Shown: positions 32,107-40,791 of the stretch, piece by piece | How the letters are laid out: every line of letters starts with the position of its first letter | Position numbering within the stretch: the stretch's first letter is position 1 | Assembly: GCA_964628035.1 (NCBI GenBank) | Contig: CAZVPI010000001.1 | Location: 636,977 to 700,976 of the forward strand | From: UBA2199 sp964628035 | GTDB lineage: Bacteria; Acidobacteriota; Aminicenantia; UBA2199 | Direction of reading: 5' to 3' | DNA: 64,000 nt | Translations under genes and position numbers: made by a program | The notes under the pieces: generated by a model | Database searches by the model: none | What the model was told of the DNA's origin: nothing | What the model saw: the letters and a program-made list of their open reading frames with translations, nothing else

Positions 32107-32773
32107 GCTCGTCCTGATCCTGCTGCTGGCCGCGCTGGCCGCGGCCTGCTCCGAGACCTACGCCCCGGTGATCGTCCCCTTCACCCCGCGCGGCCCCGTC
32201 GACTTCGCTTCCAGCGACAAGATCTACTTCATCGACTTCGTCTGCGACGTTCCCGACCTGGGGGTCGACGCCGGCGCCGAGGCGCGCCGCGTCTTCCTGG
32301 AAGAACTGCCCTTCCTGACCGGCAAGGAGGTCGTCCTGCTCGAGCCGGAGCATTGGCCGGCCATCCTGGGCATCCTGAAGCGCTACCGCCTGGCCGTCGA
32401 CATCCGCTACGAGGACAGCCTCTTTTTCCAGCGGGTGTTCCAGGCCCATCCCCGGGCGCTCTTCCTCGTCGGCAAGCTGAAGCTGGCCGTCAAGAAGCTG
32501 GGCGTGATCCGGGAGGTGCGCGACGGCGAGGGCGGCCGCAAGAACGTGTACGACACGGCCGAGAGATGGGAAATGGACCTGCAGGTCTCCTTCATCGACG
32601 GCTCCGGCGCGAAGGTCGTCTGGCAGGACGCCTTCAGCGAAAAGGGCGAGCCCGCCAGCAACGCCACGGCGCGCTTCACCTTCAGCAGCATGCTGGCCAG
32701 GCTGGCCGCCAAGCTGACCACCGCCCTGCAGCCGCGCAAGGCCATGCAGGAGCGGTACATCCTGAACCGATAG
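32093..32773 (+). CDS. Lipoprotein of unknown function
   Basis: 226 residues with a lipobox (ALAAAC, Cys about 19) and AGGAGAAGG upstream of the ATG at 32093. The body is an alpha/beta mix (KIYFIDFVCDVPDLG, LFLVGKLKLAVKKLGVIREV) resembling DUF799- or GNA1162-like periplasmic lipoproteins in outline, but not convincingly. It is translationally coupled to the TPR lipoprotein gene and is followed after 10 bp by the large peptidase/barrel gene. Confidence 0.7.
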   Translation: MKRSKLVLILLLAALAAACSETYAPVIVPFTPRGPVDFASSDKIYFIDFVCDVPDLGVDAGAEARRVFLEELPFLTGKEVVLLEPEHWPAILGILKRYRLAVDIRYEDSLFFQRVFQAHPRALFLVGKLKLAVKKLGVIREVRDGEGGRKNVYDTAERWEMDLQVSFIDGSGAKVVWQDAFSEKGEPASNATARFTFSSMLARLAAKLTTALQPRKAMQERYILNR

Positions 32774-32783
32774 GAAGGTGCCT

Positions 32784-35639
32784 ATGAAAAAGAACATCCT
32801 TGCCCTGTTCCTGGTGCTCTGGGCCGCCGCCCTTCCCGCCCAGTATTCCTACTTTTACGGCAAGAACAAGATCATGCGCCAGGCCTTCCCCTGGAAATAC
32901 GCCGACACCAAGAATTTCCGCATCTATCATTACATCGACGACCAGGAGCTGGTGACGCGCATCGCCGTCGAGGCGGAGAAGGCCTACGAAAAACACTCCT
33001 CGCTGCTCAACGTCACCATCGAGGAGAAGACGCCGATCATCTTCTACAACAAGCAGACCGACCTGGAGCAGACCAACCTCTATCCCGGGCTCATACCCCC
33101 CGGCAGCTTCGAGGGCTTCACCGAGCCGGTCGGCCACCGCGTGGTCATCTACGGCAACCGCACCGCCGAGGACCTGGGCCGGCTGATCACCCATGAACTC
33201 GCCCATTCCTTCCAGCACGCCATCCTGTACAAGAACCGGCCGGCGGGGCTGTTCGACTACAACCGGCCGCCGCTGTGGGTGCTGGAGGGGCACGCCGAGT
33301 TCATGACCGAATACTGGGACAGTTTCAGCCTCATGACCGTCATCGACGCCGTGGTCAACGACCGCATTCCCGAGATCCAGGAGGATGGCGACCTGGCCGC
33401 CCCCAGCGGCACCAACCGCACGCCCTACGACTTCGGCCACCTGATCTACGAGTTCATCCACGAGAAATTCGGCAAGAAGGGGGTCCGTGACCTGCTGCTG
33501 GCACAGCGGCGCCCGGGCCTGGTCAGCAAGCGCCGCTCCTTCCTGGACCAGTTCAACTACACGCCCAAGACCTTCAATTTCGAGTTCAAGAAGTACGCCC
33601 GCGACCGCTTCCGGGCCTTCTTCGGCCGGGAGAATCCCGAGGAATACAGCTTCGTCATCGGCCCCGACTTCCCCTTCGCCTACGCCTTCTCGCACCAGGT
33701 ATCGCCCGGGGGCGAGCTGCTGGCCGTCCTGACCGTCAACTTCCGCTCCTACAAGATCGACGTCATCCTGGTCTCGCTCAAGGACGGCAAGGTGATCAAG
33801 AACGTCACGCCCGGCTACCACTCCACCTACGACGGCATCGAGTACAAGTTCGTCCCCGCCGACGGCCGTTCCTTCACCTGGGACCGCCGCGGCGAGAACA
33901 TCGCCTTTTTCGCCCGCAAGGAGCTGGACACCTACCTGGTGGTGCTCGACGCCCTCAGCAACCGCAAGGTGAGCGAGTTCCGCCTGAGCGAGATCCAGAA
34001 GCCCAGCTCGCCTGTCTTCGATCCCAAAGAGGAACGGGTGCTCTTCACCGGCATCGAGGGCATCCGCGCCTTCCTCTATTCGCTGGATTTGAAGAGCGGG
34101 CGTGTGCGCCGCCTGACCGACGGCCGTACCTACGTCAAGTCGGTCGACATCGCCCATGACGGCGCCAAGGTCGTCTATTCGGCCAGCGCCGACGGTTTCG
34201 ATCGTTTGTTCCTGGCCCCGCTGGAGAGCCCCGACCAGGCGCTGCAGCTGACCCGGGGGGGCTTCAACGACATCGCCCCCTCCTTCTCCCTGGACGACCG
34301 GACGGTCTATTACAGCTCCGATGAGCGCGGCGCCTTCAACATCTGCTCCCTGGACCTGGAATCCCGCGTGCTCCGCCGCCTGACCGACGCCCGCACCGGC
34401 AATTTCTTCCCGGTGGAGATCCCCGGAGACAAGGGCAAGCTGGTCATCTCCTCCTTCCACAAGGGCAGCTTCCTGCTGTTCAAGAAGGACGTCGAGCCGG
34501 CCCTGGCCCAGGGCGAGGTCGAGTTCGGCCCTCCGCGCTACGCCGCGACCGTGCTGCCCCAGGCCGGCGGCGACGTCGCGGCGGCCATGCCCGAGCGGCT
34601 GGAGGTCAAGAAGTACAAGCCCTTCGAGAAGCTGGTCGTCTCCTCGCTGCCGCCGGTCAACCTGGGCATCGACAGCGGCGGCGGCTTCTACGGCTCCTCC
34701 TACCTGAACGTCACCGACGTTCTCGGCGACCACAATTTCATCTTCTACCTGGCCTCCTATTACGGCTACCGCTCCTACCACTTGGCCTACCTGAACCAGC
34801 GCCGCCGCCTGCAGTTCTACACCCACCTGTTCTCCGAGAGCGACGCCTATTATTACCCGTATGTCAGCAACCTGTACCTCTCCCTGCGCAGCCGCATCGG
34901 CGGAGATTTCTCGCTGATCTATCCCTTCAGCCGCGCCACGCGCGGCGAGCTGACCCTGTCGGCCTACCACCAGGAGGAGGACTCCGACTTGTTTTATTAC
35001 GGCTTCGAGCTGCCCTACGGCCAGTTCTTCAACGGCTTCGCCCTGCCGCTGCAGGCGGCACTGGTCAGCGAAACCACGCGCTTCGCCCAATACGGGCCCA
35101 ACAGCGGCCACACCTTCCGCCTCAGCGCCGCCAAGTACTGGAAGCTCTTCTCCAAGTCGCTCGATGCCTACGCCCTGGAGGGGGACGCCCGCAAGTACGT
35201 ACGCATCGACAACAACACCCTGCTGGCTTTCCGCCTGAGCGGCTTCTATTCCGGGGGCAAGAACGCCCTGCTGTTCTGGACCGGCGGCAACAACACCCTG
35301 CGCGCCGCCGATTTCCGCGGCGAGGTCGGAAACAAGGGGTTCTTCTTCAACGCCGAGATGCGCTTCCCGCTGGTCCATGCCGCCCTGACCCCCATCGGAC
35401 TCATCGGCCCCCTGCGGGGCGTGTTCTTCTTCGACCTGGGCGGCATGTGGTTCCACGGCCAGCCGTTCCGGGTATTTGAGAAGGGCCGCTTCAAGATCCA
35501 GGACGCCCTTTCCTCGTACGGATACGGCATCGAGTTCTTCCTCTTCGGCTACCCCATGCACGTCGAGTGGGTCTGGCGCACCGACTTCACGCAGAAACGC
35601 TATGCCGGCGTCAACTTCTGGATCGGCTTTGATTTCTAG
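32784..35639 (+). CDS. Gluzincin-like peptidase, TolB propeller and outer-membrane barrel in one protein
   Basis: 951 residues from the ATG at 32784 (GGAAGG upstream). A signal peptide (to about PAQYS) is followed by a peptidase-MA-like zinc domain (about 25-290) with HELAH at 137-141 and the third ligand probably E168 in WVLEGHAEF. A TolB/PD40 beta-propeller comes next (about 300-580, with repeated S-x-D-x-(R/K)-x(V/I)-Y/F-S/F blades). A C-terminal region of alternating strands ends GVNFWIGFDF, as expected of an outer-membrane beta-barrel ending in Phe. Such proteins occur in Bacteroidetes- and Acidobacteria-like diderms; the role is probably surface or periplasmic proteolysis or secretion. 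Last gene of the lipoprotein operon. Confidence 0.85.
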   Translation: MKKNILALFLVLWAAALPAQYSYFYGKNKIMRQAFPWKYADTKNFRIYHYIDDQELVTRIAVEAEKAYEKHSSLLNVTIEEKTPIIFYNKQTDLEQTNLYPGLIPPGSFEGFTEPVGHRVVIYGNRTAEDLGRLITHELAHSFQHAILYKNRPAGLFDYNRPPLWVLEGHAEFMTEYWDSFSLMTVIDAVVNDRIPEIQEDGDLAAPSGTNRTPYDFGHLIYEFIHEKFGKKGVRDLLLAQRRPGLVSKRRSFLDQFNYTPKTFNFEFKKYARDRFRAFFGRENPEEYSFVIGPDFPFAYAFSHQVSPGGELLAVLTVNFRSYKIDVILVSLKDGKVIKNVTPGYHSTYDGIEYKFVPADGRSFTWDRRGENIAFFARKELDTYLVVLDALSNRKVSEFRLSEIQKPSSPVFDPKEERVLFTGIEGIRAFLYSLDLKSGRVRRLTDGRTYVKSVDIAHDGAKVVYSASADGFDRLFLAPLESPDQALQLTRGGFNDIAPSFSLDDRTVYYSSDERGAFNICSLDLESRVLRRLTDARTGNFFPVEIPGDKGKLVISSFHKGSFLLFKKDVEPALAQGEVEFGPPRYAATVLPQAGGDVAAAMPERLEVKKYKPFEKLVVSSLPPVNLGIDSGGGFYGSSYLNVTDVLGDHNFIFYLASYYGYRSYHLAYLNQRRRLQFYTHLFSESDAYYYPYVSNLYLSLRSRIGGDFSLIYPFSRATRGELTLSAYHQEEDSDLFYYGFELPYGQFFNGFALPLQAALVSETTRFAQYGPNSGHTFRLSAAKYWKLFSKSLDAYALEGDARKYVRIDNNTLLAFRLSGFYSGGKNALLFWTGGNNTLRAADFRGEVGNKGFFFNAEMRFPLVHAALTPIGLIGPLRGVFFFDLGGMWFHGQPFRVFEKGRFKIQDALSSYGYGIEFFLFGYPMHVEWVWRTDFTQKRYAGVNFWIGFDF

Positions 35640-35796
35640 GGGAGCTCAGGGAAGAGTCAGGATAGAGTAGGAAAGGGGGAAAGCAGGACAATCGCCCTGG
35701 GAATCAATTCCATCTTTCTCACTCCGCCACTCTGCCACTCTACCTCTTTATCGCTTGGCCCCTCCACTTCTTTGGCTCCTGTCCCGGGCGGCGCCG
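35640..35796. repeat. Purine/pyrimidine inverted-repeat region
   Basis: The purine-rich left part (35640-35690) and the pyrimidine-rich right part (35710-35760) are loosely complementary and resemble the dispersed repeat in style. The right part includes two CCACTCT units. No gene. Confidence 0.4.
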
Positions 35797-35825
35797 TTGA
35801 CTTTGGCCCGGAAAAATGAGAAAAT
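35797..35825 (+). promoter_or_regulatory. Promoter for the mglA operon
   Basis: -35 TTGACT (35797-35802), 17-bp spacer, -10 GAAAAT (35820-35825); start codon at 35847. Confidence 0.55.
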
Positions 35826-35846
35826 CCCCGCTGGGAAGAGAACGCG

Positions 35847-36842
35847 ATGCTGATCAACCACACGTCGAAGCAGGTGACAGCCAAGATCGTCTATTACGGC
35901 ACCGGCCTGGGCGGCAAAACCACCAACCTGCAGTACATTTACTCGGTCACCAGCCCGCGCACCCGGGGGGAACTGGTGTGCATGGAGACCGAGATCGAGC
36001 GCACCCTGTTCTTCGACCTGCTGCCGATCAACGTCGGCCTGGTCAAGGGCTACGAGACGCGCTTCCAGCTCTACACCGTTCCCGGGCAGGTGTTCTACGA
36101 TTCCACGCGCAAGCTGGTCCTGAAGGGGGCCGACGGCATCGTCTTCGTCGCCGATTCGCAGGAGCTGATGGACCAGGCCAACGGCGAGAGCCTCGAGAAC
36201 CTGAAGGAGAACCTGGGGTTCTATGGGCACCGCATCGAGGACATCCCCATGGTCTTCCAGTACAACAAGCGCGACCTGAAAAACATCACTCCGGTCGAGA
36301 AGCTGAATGCGCACCTGAACCATCTCAACCGCCCCCATTTCGAGGCCGTGGCCCGCAACGGCCGCGGCGTGATTGAAACGCTGCGCGAGATCTCCTCCAT
36401 GACCCTCAAGCGCGTCAAGGAATCGCTGGAGCATTCCACTCGCGCCCCCAAGAACGTCGCCGTGCAGTTCGCCATCGACCAGGGCCAGCGGCTGGTCAGG
36501 ATGGAAGACCTGCCGGTCAAGAAGGTGAGCGTCGAGCAGCTGGAGGCCCGCGAGGCCGGCCAGGAAGTGATCCCGCCGCCCGTAACCGCCGCCCCGCCGC
36601 CCCGGCCGGCGCCGCAGCCGGCGGCCGCTCCCGCTGCGGCTGCGACGACCCGGTCGCTGACCGACCTGCTGGTCGGCATGGAAGACCCCTCGCGCATCAC
36701 GCGCATTGAAAAGATCGCCGCCGGCAACGGCCGGCTGGCGGTGGAGGTCCGTGACGGCCAGGGCCGCTCCCTGCGCTCGCTCGACATCGCCCTGCGGCCC
36801 GAGACCAAGAAGGTCACCATCATCCTGGATGTCAAAAGCTAA
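35847..36842 (+). CDS. mglA: MglA-type Ras-like GTPase with long C-terminal extension
   Basis: A small bacterial GTPase that sets cell polarity and drives gliding/twitching reversals in Myxococcus and relatives. The P-loop GTGLGGKTT is at 18-26, TVPGQ (switch II) at 77-81, and the base-recognition N-K-R-D at 140-143. Residues 1-195 cover the whole normal MglA. A Pro/Ala-rich linker (about 245-265) and an unassigned 65-residue C-terminal domain follow, making 331 residues instead of about 195. First gene of a run with mltD and comM; the mltD start overlaps its stop by 14 bp. A good promoter lies upstream. No mglB is present in the window. Confidence 0.9.
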   Translation: MLINHTSKQVTAKIVYYGTGLGGKTTNLQYIYSVTSPRTRGELVCMETEIERTLFFDLLPINVGLVKGYETRFQLYTVPGQVFYDSTRKLVLKGADGIVFVADSQELMDQANGESLENLKENLGFYGHRIEDIPMVFQYNKRDLKNITPVEKLNAHLNHLNRPHFEAVARNGRGVIETLREISSMTLKRVKESLEHSTRAPKNVAVQFAIDQGQRLVRMEDLPVKKVSVEQLEAREAGQEVIPPPVTAAPPPRPAPQPAAAPAAAATTRSLTDLLVGMEDPSRITRIEKIAAGNGRLAVEVRDGQGRSLRSLDIALRPETKKVTIILDVKS

Positions 36843-38208
36843 GGCCGGCCTGGCGCTCGTTCTCCTTTTTCTGGCCGCCTGCTCCTCTTCCCGCCCCGCG
36901 CCCGGCACCGCCCCGGACCTGGCGCCGGTTTCGCTGCCCGAGGCCCGGGCCGAGGCCCTGTTCCTCAGCGGCAAGGCCGCGCTGGACAAGGGCGACATGG
37001 GCCGGGCCCGTGAAAGCTTCGACCGTTCCCTGGACGTGCTGCTCGCCGCCGGGGAGGCGAGCGCCGGGCGGGACGCCCTGCTGGCCGACTTGGCGCGGCG
37101 CATCGCCGACATCGAGCTGAATTACCTGAAGGACAAGAACGGCCCGGAAAACGGCGAGCACGAGGCCTTCCTCGACCAGGTGATCGCCACGCCGCTGTTC
37201 CCCCCCTCGGAAAAGGACGTCGACGACCTGCGCCAGAAGGTCGGCGAAGCGGCCGCCGTCCCCTACAGCCTGCCGGTGGTGGTCAATCCCCAGGTGGTTT
37301 CCTTTCTCAAGGCCTTTCAGAGCATCCGCCATGACGGCATCCAGCGCGCCCTCGACCGCATGGTCGAGTTCATCGGTCCCTTCAAGGAGATCTTCCGCGG
37401 CCACGGGCTGCCCGAGGACCTGGCCTACCTGCCCATCATCGAGAGCGGCTTCCGCGTCGACGCCACGTCGCGCGCGCGGGCGCGCGGCGCCTGGCAGTTC
37501 ATGGCCGCCACGGCGCGCCTGTACGGGCTGCGCGTCGACTGGCAGGTCGACGAGCGCCTCGACCCCTTCAAGGCCGCCGACGCCGCCGCCCGCTTCCTCA
37601 AGCACCTGTACGGGGAATACAACGACTGGTATATCGCCCTGGCCTGCTACAACGGCGGCCCGCGCCGGGTGGAGCGCGCCATGCGCGCCCTGCAGACGGC
37701 CGACTTCTTCACCATCAACCGCAGCCGCCACATCCGCCGCGAGACCAAGAACTACGTGCCGGCCTTCCTGGCCTCGCTGATCATCGCCCGCTCGCCGCAG
37801 GAGTACGGCTTCAGCGTGAACGGCGGCGAGGAGGTCTTTGCCGGCAGCCGCTTCGTCGAGGTGCCCTCGCCGGTCTCGCTGCCGCGCGTCGCCGAGCGGC
37901 TGCAGCTGCCGCTGGCCGAGCTCAAGAAACTGAACCCCGAGCTGCTGCGCGATTTCACCCCCAGCAACGTCCCCACCTACCGGCTGCGCCTGCCGGGCGG
38001 CGCCGACGAGGCGCTCCTGGCCGGGCTGGAGCGCATCCCGGCCGACAAGGTCCCCCGCTTCAACACCTACCGCGTGCGCAGCGGCGACACCCTCTCGGCC
38101 ATCGCCCGCCGCCACGGCACCAGCGTGCGCCGCATCCAGGAGGCCAACCGCCTGCGCGGGACCCTGATCCGCCCGGGCATGGTCCTGGTCATTCCCGGGA
38201 GAAGCTAG
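36829..38208 (+). CDS. mltD: MltD-type lytic transglycosylase lipoprotein with LysM
   Basis: 459 residues from the ATG at 36829. A lipobox (LLFLAAC, Cys about 18) is followed by a helical region, then a family-1 lytic transglycosylase (SLT) domain (about 190-330) with the catalytic Glu E205 in IIESGF, 'ARGAWQFM' and CYNGG. A C-terminal LysM domain (about 412-457, YRVRSGDTLSAIARRHGTS) binds peptidoglycan. It cleaves glycan strands to form anhydromuropeptides. It overlaps mglA by 14 bp, and the ComM start overlaps its stop by 1 bp. Only one LysM is seen. Confidence 0.92.
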   Translation: MSKAKAGLALVLLFLAACSSSRPAPGTAPDLAPVSLPEARAEALFLSGKAALDKGDMGRARESFDRSLDVLLAAGEASAGRDALLADLARRIADIELNYLKDKNGPENGEHEAFLDQVIATPLFPPSEKDVDDLRQKVGEAAAVPYSLPVVVNPQVVSFLKAFQSIRHDGIQRALDRMVEFIGPFKEIFRGHGLPEDLAYLPIIESGFRVDATSRARARGAWQFMAATARLYGLRVDWQVDERLDPFKAADAAARFLKHLYGEYNDWYIALACYNGGPRRVERAMRALQTADFFTINRSRHIRRETKNYVPAFLASLIIARSPQEYGFSVNGGEEVFAGSRFVEVPSPVSLPRVAERLQLPLAELKKLNPELLRDFTPSNVPTYRLRLPGGADEALLAGLERIPADKVPRFNTYRVRSGDTLSAIARRHGTSVRRIQEANRLRGTLIRPGMVLVIPGRS

Positions 38209-39725
38209 TGGTCAGCCGCATCCATTCGGCCGTGCTCAACGGCCTGGAGGTCGTGGCCACCGAGGTCGAGGTCGGCGTTTCGCGGGGCATCCCGGGCATC
38301 GTCATCGTCGGCCTCCCCGACAACGCCATCAGGGAGAGCCGCGAGCGCCTGAAGCTGGCCATCGGGCACCAGAACTTCGAGTACCCCCAGGCGAGCAAGA
38401 TCGTGGTCAACCTCTCCCCGGCCGACGTGCGCAAGGAGGGCTCGGCCCTCGACCTGCCCATGGCCGTGGGCATCGTCAAGAACCGCTACCGGCTGGCGGG
38501 GCCGGCCTTCTCCGAGCTGCTGTTCTACGGCGAGCTGAGCCTGGAGGGCGAGCTGAACCCGGTCAAGGGGGTTCTGAACATCGCCCTGTTCGCCCGCCAG
38601 CACGGCTGGCGCGGCATCGTCATCCCCAAGGGCAACCTCGAGGAGGCGCGCTTTGTCGGCGGCATCGAGATCTATGCCCTGAGCAATCTGGCCGAGGTGG
38701 TCGAGCTGGCCGAGCACCCGGAGCGCTTCCAGCCGGCCCGCGGCAACGGCGAGCGCCCGGCGCCGCCTGCGGTCGAGAACGATTTCGCCGAGATCCGCGG
38801 CCAGTACCTGGCCAAGCGGGCCATGGAGATCGCCGCCGCCGGGGCGCACAACGTGCTGATGGTCGGCGCGCCCGGGTCGGGCAAGTCGATGATCGCCCGC
38901 GCCCTGCCCTCCATCCTGCCGGACATGAGCGACGACGAGGTGCTGGAAACCTCTCTCGTGTACAGCGCCGCCGGCCTGTTGGGCGAGCGGGGCGGCCTGG
39001 TGCGCCGCCGGCCTTTCCGGGCGCCGCACCACACCATCTCCGACGTCGGCATCAGCGGCGGCGGCAAGGTCCCGGTGCCCGGCGAGATCTCCCTGGCCCA
39101 CAACGGCGTCCTGTTCCTCGACGAGCTTCCCTATTTCAAGAGGTCGGCCCTGGAAGTGCTGCGCCAGCCCTTGGAGGACGGGCAGATCACCGTCTCGCGC
39201 TCTCTGACCTCGGCCACCTTCCCGGCGCGCTTCATGCTCGTGGCGGCCATGAATCCCGGCCGGGACGCCTCGGCCTTCGGCGACGCGCCGGCAGCGCTGC
39301 GCCGCCGCCAGGGCTGCAAGCTGTCCAAGCCGCTGCTCGACCGCATCGACCTGCAGCTTGAGGTGAACAAGGTCAAGCTGGAGGAGATCACTGCGCCGGC
39401 CCTGGCCGAGGACTCGGCCGCCATCCGCGCCCGGGTGGCGCGGGCCCGCGAGAGGCAGACGCGGCGCTTCGCCGGGCTCAAGCGTCCGCTGTTCGCCAAC
39501 GCCCAGATGCGCAACGCCGAGATCCGCCGCTTCTGTCCCCTGGACGGCGAGGGCGTCCAGCTGCTGGGCCGGGCGGTGGAGAAGTTCGACCTCAGCGCCC
39601 GCGGCTATTTCCGGGTGCTGAAGGTGGCGCGCACCATCGCCGACCTGGAGGGCGCGGAGGCGATCGCCCCGGCCCATCTGCAGGAGGCCCTGCAGTACCG
39701 CTCCCTGGACGCGAGCCGCTTGTGA
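38208..39725 (+). CDS. comM: ComM/YifB-type AAA+ ATPase (Mg-chelatase-like)
   Basis: 505 residues, GTG start sharing the last base of the upstream TAG (TAGTG). It has an N-terminal ChlI/Lon-like domain (about 1-170; 'GLPDNAIRESRERLKLAI'), Walker A GAPGSGKS at 220-227, Walker B VLFLDELP near 300, and the C-terminal Mg-chelatase subunit (about 400-500). ComM is a hexameric branch-migration helicase that promotes integration of incoming single-stranded DNA during transformation. Full length. It supports the idea of a transformable organism together with comEC. Confidence 0.92.
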   Translation: MVSRIHSAVLNGLEVVATEVEVGVSRGIPGIVIVGLPDNAIRESRERLKLAIGHQNFEYPQASKIVVNLSPADVRKEGSALDLPMAVGIVKNRYRLAGPAFSELLFYGELSLEGELNPVKGVLNIALFARQHGWRGIVIPKGNLEEARFVGGIEIYALSNLAEVVELAEHPERFQPARGNGERPAPPAVENDFAEIRGQYLAKRAMEIAAAGAHNVLMVGAPGSGKSMIARALPSILPDMSDDEVLETSLVYSAAGLLGERGGLVRRRPFRAPHHTISDVGISGGGKVPVPGEISLAHNGVLFLDELPYFKRSALEVLRQPLEDGQITVSRSLTSATFPARFMLVAAMNPGRDASAFGDAPAALRRRQGCKLSKPLLDRIDLQLEVNKVKLEEITAPALAEDSAAIRARVARARERQTRRFAGLKRPLFANAQMRNAEIRRFCPLDGEGVQLLGRAVEKFDLSARGYFRVLKVARTIADLEGAEAIAPAHLQEALQYRSLDASRL

Positions 39726-39738
39726 GGAGCAACGGGCG

Positions 39739-40209
39739 ATGAGACTGAAGGCGAGGCACGTGCTGCAGATGGCGGCGCTGGCCGCCGCCGCCGCGGCGCT
39801 GGGGTTGGGCGTAAACTTCCTACGCCGCGAGCCGCTGCCGCTGCTGCGCCCCCTGCCCAGGGTTGAAGCAGACATGCCGGCCATCGGCGAGGTCGACGCC
39901 GAGTTCGTCGAGCAGATACGCCTGGCTCCGGGCATCCTGCTGGTTGACGCGCGCTCGTCCGCAGCCTACCGCCTGGGCCGCCTTCCGGGCGCGCTCAGCC
40001 TGCCGCTGGCCGATTTTGCGGACGCCTACGCCATCCTGGAGCCGCGGCTGCGCCAGGCCGAATTGCTGATCCTCTATTGCAGCGACGCGACCTGCAGCGA
40101 CTCGCCGGAGCTGGCCCGCCGGCTGTGGGGCAAGGGGCTGAAGAATCTCCTGCTCTTCCATGGCGGCATGAAGGAGTGGCTGGGGAGGGGGCATGCCGTG
40201 GAGAAGTAG
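39739..40209 (+). CDS. Membrane-anchored rhodanese-like protein
   Basis: 156 residues. One N-terminal transmembrane segment (about 9-27) tethers a rhodanese domain (about 52-150) to the outer face of the inner membrane. The active-site Cys is probably C114 (LILYCSDATC), with a second Cys at 119 forming a C-x4-C pair. A closing HGGMKEWLG is typical. Rhodaneses move sulfur or handle redox-active sulfur species. Its stop lies inside the next ORF (17-bp overlap), so it is coupled to the MauE-like gene. Confidence 0.82.
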   Translation: MRLKARHVLQMAALAAAAAALGLGVNFLRREPLPLLRPLPRVEADMPAIGEVDAEFVEQIRLAPGILLVDARSSAAYRLGRLPGALSLPLADFADAYAILEPRLRQAELLILYCSDATCSDSPELARRLWGKGLKNLLLFHGGMKEWLGRGHAVEK

Positions 40210-40651
40210 CCTGCGCGGTTTTCTCTCCTCCTCCTGGCTGCAGGCCGCCTGCCGCCTGGCGCTGGGCGGGATCTTCCTCTACGCCAGCCTGGACAAGATC
40301 GCCCATCCGCGCCCCTTTGCCGAGATCATCGCCAACTACGCCATCCTGCCCGAATGGCTGGTCACGCTGCCGGCGCTCATCCTGCCCTGGCTGGAGCTGC
40401 TGGCCGGGCTGCTGCTGATCGCCGGGGTCTGGAGGCGCAGCGCCGCCGCCCTGCTGTCGCTGCTGCTGCTGGCCTTCATCCTGGCCCTGGGCGTCAACGC
40501 CGTGCGCGGCATCGACGTCAGCTGCGGCTGCTTCTCCACCTCGGCCGAGATCACGGAGAACGCCTGGGGTCTGATCCTGCGCGACCTGCTGATCCTGCTG
40601 CCCGGGCTGCTGATCGTCTTTTTCGGACGCGAGCGGGGAGACGGCGATTGA
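40193..40651 (+). CDS. MauE/DoxX-like membrane protein
   Basis: 152 residues, four to five transmembrane helices, DoxX/MauE family. The LDKIAHP segment after the first helix is typical, and C111-G-C113 (CGCF) after the third helix is the conserved Cys pair of MauE-like proteins, thought to take part in disulfide or quinone-linked redox work. The partner rhodanese domain is placed on the outside. Overlaps the rhodanese gene by 17 bp. The two likely form a small periplasmic sulfur/thiol redox unit (inference). Confidence 0.82.
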   Translation: MPWRSSLRGFLSSSWLQAACRLALGGIFLYASLDKIAHPRPFAEIIANYAILPEWLVTLPALILPWLELLAGLLLIAGVWRRSAAALLSLLLLAFILALGVNAVRGIDVSCGCFSTSAEITENAWGLILRDLLILLPGLLIVFFGRERGDGD

Positions 40652-40652
40652 G

Positions 40653-40778
40653 AGAAGGAAAAGGCTGAAGGTAAAAGGGGGAGCAGGGAAACCCTGCGTC
40701 CATTCCCGCGGCTTGCTCAGGAAGGAAGGAATCGAAACAATTCTCTCGTGGGCTTTCTACCTTTGCCTTTTCCCTTTC
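40653..40778 (+). repeat. Purine/pyrimidine inverted repeat with central hairpin
   Basis: Left arm 40653-40680 and right arm 40753-40778 match as inverted repeats over AAGGAAAAGGC and AAGGTA blocks. Inside is a perfect hairpin GCAGGG-AAA-CCCTGC (40683-40697). Lies between the convergent mauE-like and pilT genes. Confidence 0.6.
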
Positions 40779-40791
40779 ATGCTCTTCCGGG

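Noticed and set aside
32682..35561. Long minus-strand ORF (959 codons) opposite the peptidase/barrel gene
   Set aside because: It is antisense to a strongly supported gene; GC-rich third positions open such frames. Its composition is low-complexity (Gly/Ala/Val/Glu) with no domain.
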